Below are positions 5,961 to 6,509 of a stretch of DNA of 6,509 nt, piece after piece. A model generated the notes under the pieces. That model was not told where the DNA came from, searched no databases, and saw only the letters and a list, made by a program, of their open reading frames with translations. How positions within the stretch are numbered: the stretch's first letter is position 1; each line of letters starts with the position of its first letter. A program made the translations under genes and the position numbers. The stretch comes from Bacteroidota bacterium (lineage in GTDB: Bacteria; Bacteroidota; Bacteroidia; Chitinophagales; Chitinophagaceae), in NCBI GenBank assembly GCA_021780705.1, contig JAJXYG010000179.1, positions 1-6,509 on the forward strand. The letters are read 5' to 3'.

Positions 5961-6509
5961 ATGAAAAGAGCACTTTTTATTGGGACTGCTGCATTATTCA
6001 GCATTTCGGTACAGGCACAAAAACAACACGCGAAACAGGATTCCACGGCCAAAACCCTGCAGGAAGTAGTAGTCACCGCCAACAAATTCCCGCAAAAACA
6101 GAGCGAAACGGGCAAACTGGTGGATATTATCACCCCTGAGCAACTTCAAAATGAATCCAGCAAGTCTCTGGGGGAGGTGCTCAACCAGGAGCCCGGGCTG
6201 ATGATCAATGGGGCGGACAATACCTTGGGGTCCGTACAATCAATCTATATGGAAGGGGCCTCCCCCGGAAATACCCTCATTTTACTGGACGGGGTACCTC
6301 TTTATGATCCATCGGGGATTACCAGTGAATTTGATATCAATAATTTCGCCCTGGATAATATTGAAAAGATTGAAATCGTAAAGGGAGCTCAGTCTACCCT
6401 CTATGGTTCGGATGCCGTAGCAGGGGTGATCAACCTCATCAGTAAAAAGGGGGCGAACCATCCTCTTTCGGCAGATGCAAATCTTTCGGCCGGAAGTTAC
6501 GGAACCTAC
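5961..6509 (+). CDS. btuB: BtuB-like TonB-dependent cobalamin receptor, N-terminal part (runs off right edge)
   Basis: An open frame of 183 codons with no stop before the window ends. Residues 1-20 are a signal peptide (MKRALFIGTAALFSISVQAQ). The TonB box is L33-Q-E-V-V-V-T-A-N. The plug follows from about residue 45: L69... G-E-V-L-N-Q-E-P-G-L (71-80), Y96-M-E-G-A, I107-L-L-D-G-V-P-L-Y-D-P-S-G and I136-E-I-V-K-G-A-Q-S-T-L-Y-G-S-D-A-V-A-G-V-I (136-156). The Y-G-S-D-A-(I/V)-x-G-V-(V/I)-N pattern is the one seen in BtuB. The barrel and C-terminus are outside the window. Control by the cobalamin riboswitch just upstream makes vitamin B12 or another corrinoid the likely ligand; the protein alone would only say TonB-dependent receptor. 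Cobalamin transport (btuFCD) or salvage genes are expected further right but not visible. The ATG is preceded by A-rich sequence with no Shine-Dalgarno. Confidence 0.88.
   Translation, partial: MKRALFIGTAALFSISVQAQKQHAKQDSTAKTLQEVVVTANKFPQKQSETGKLVDIITPEQLQNESSKSLGEVLNQEPGLMINGADNTLGSVQSIYMEGASPGNTLILLDGVPLYDPSGITSEFDINNFALDNIEKIEIVKGAQSTLYGSDAVAGVINLISKKGANHPLSADANLSAGSYGTY

Noticed and set aside
1..6509. CRISPR arrays, tRNA or rRNA genes, insertion sequences, phage or defence genes
   Set aside because: No spaced direct repeats, tRNA or rRNA sequence, transposase or defence motif was seen on either strand.

Overview
The window looks like a chromosomal piece of a member of the Bacteroidota, possibly a Chitinophagaceae-like organism. 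The evidence is start codons without Shine-Dalgarno sequences, several promoter-like elements close to the Bacteroidota -7 consensus TAnnTTTG, signal peptides ending in AQ/GQ, and two TonB-dependent receptors plus a small outer-membrane barrel. The genus assignment is inference; the phylum is fairly secure.

Left part, minus strand (1-2760). An APC-superfamily amino-acid permease (1372-2760) is followed after only 7 bases by a PLP-dependent enzyme of the Cys/Met metabolism family (195-1364). This is very probably a two-gene operon for uptake and conversion of a sulfur-containing or related amino acid. Ninety bases further on, still on the minus strand, the first 34 codons of a TolC-type outer-membrane efflux protein run off the left edge (1-104).

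Right part, plus strand (2808-6509). A complete 687-residue TonB-dependent receptor (2808-4871) is transcribed divergently from the permease across a 47-base gap. A small secreted beta-barrel protein follows (4989-5522) with its own promoter-like sequence and a terminator-like hairpin after it. The 438-base gap that follows is mostly a well-conserved adenosylcobalamin riboswitch (about 5636-5848) and a probable intrinsic terminator serving as its expression platform (5865-5932). Directly downstream begins a BtuB-like TonB-dependent receptor (5961 to the right edge), of which only the signal peptide, TonB box and most of the plug are present.

Together the right half is outer-membrane transport, with at least the last gene under cobalamin feedback control; the left half is amino-acid uptake and metabolism plus an efflux component. 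I did not find a new defence, mobile or CRISPR-like system. The points most worth a second look are the riboswitch's alternative pairings and the unusual active-site surroundings of the PLP enzyme.
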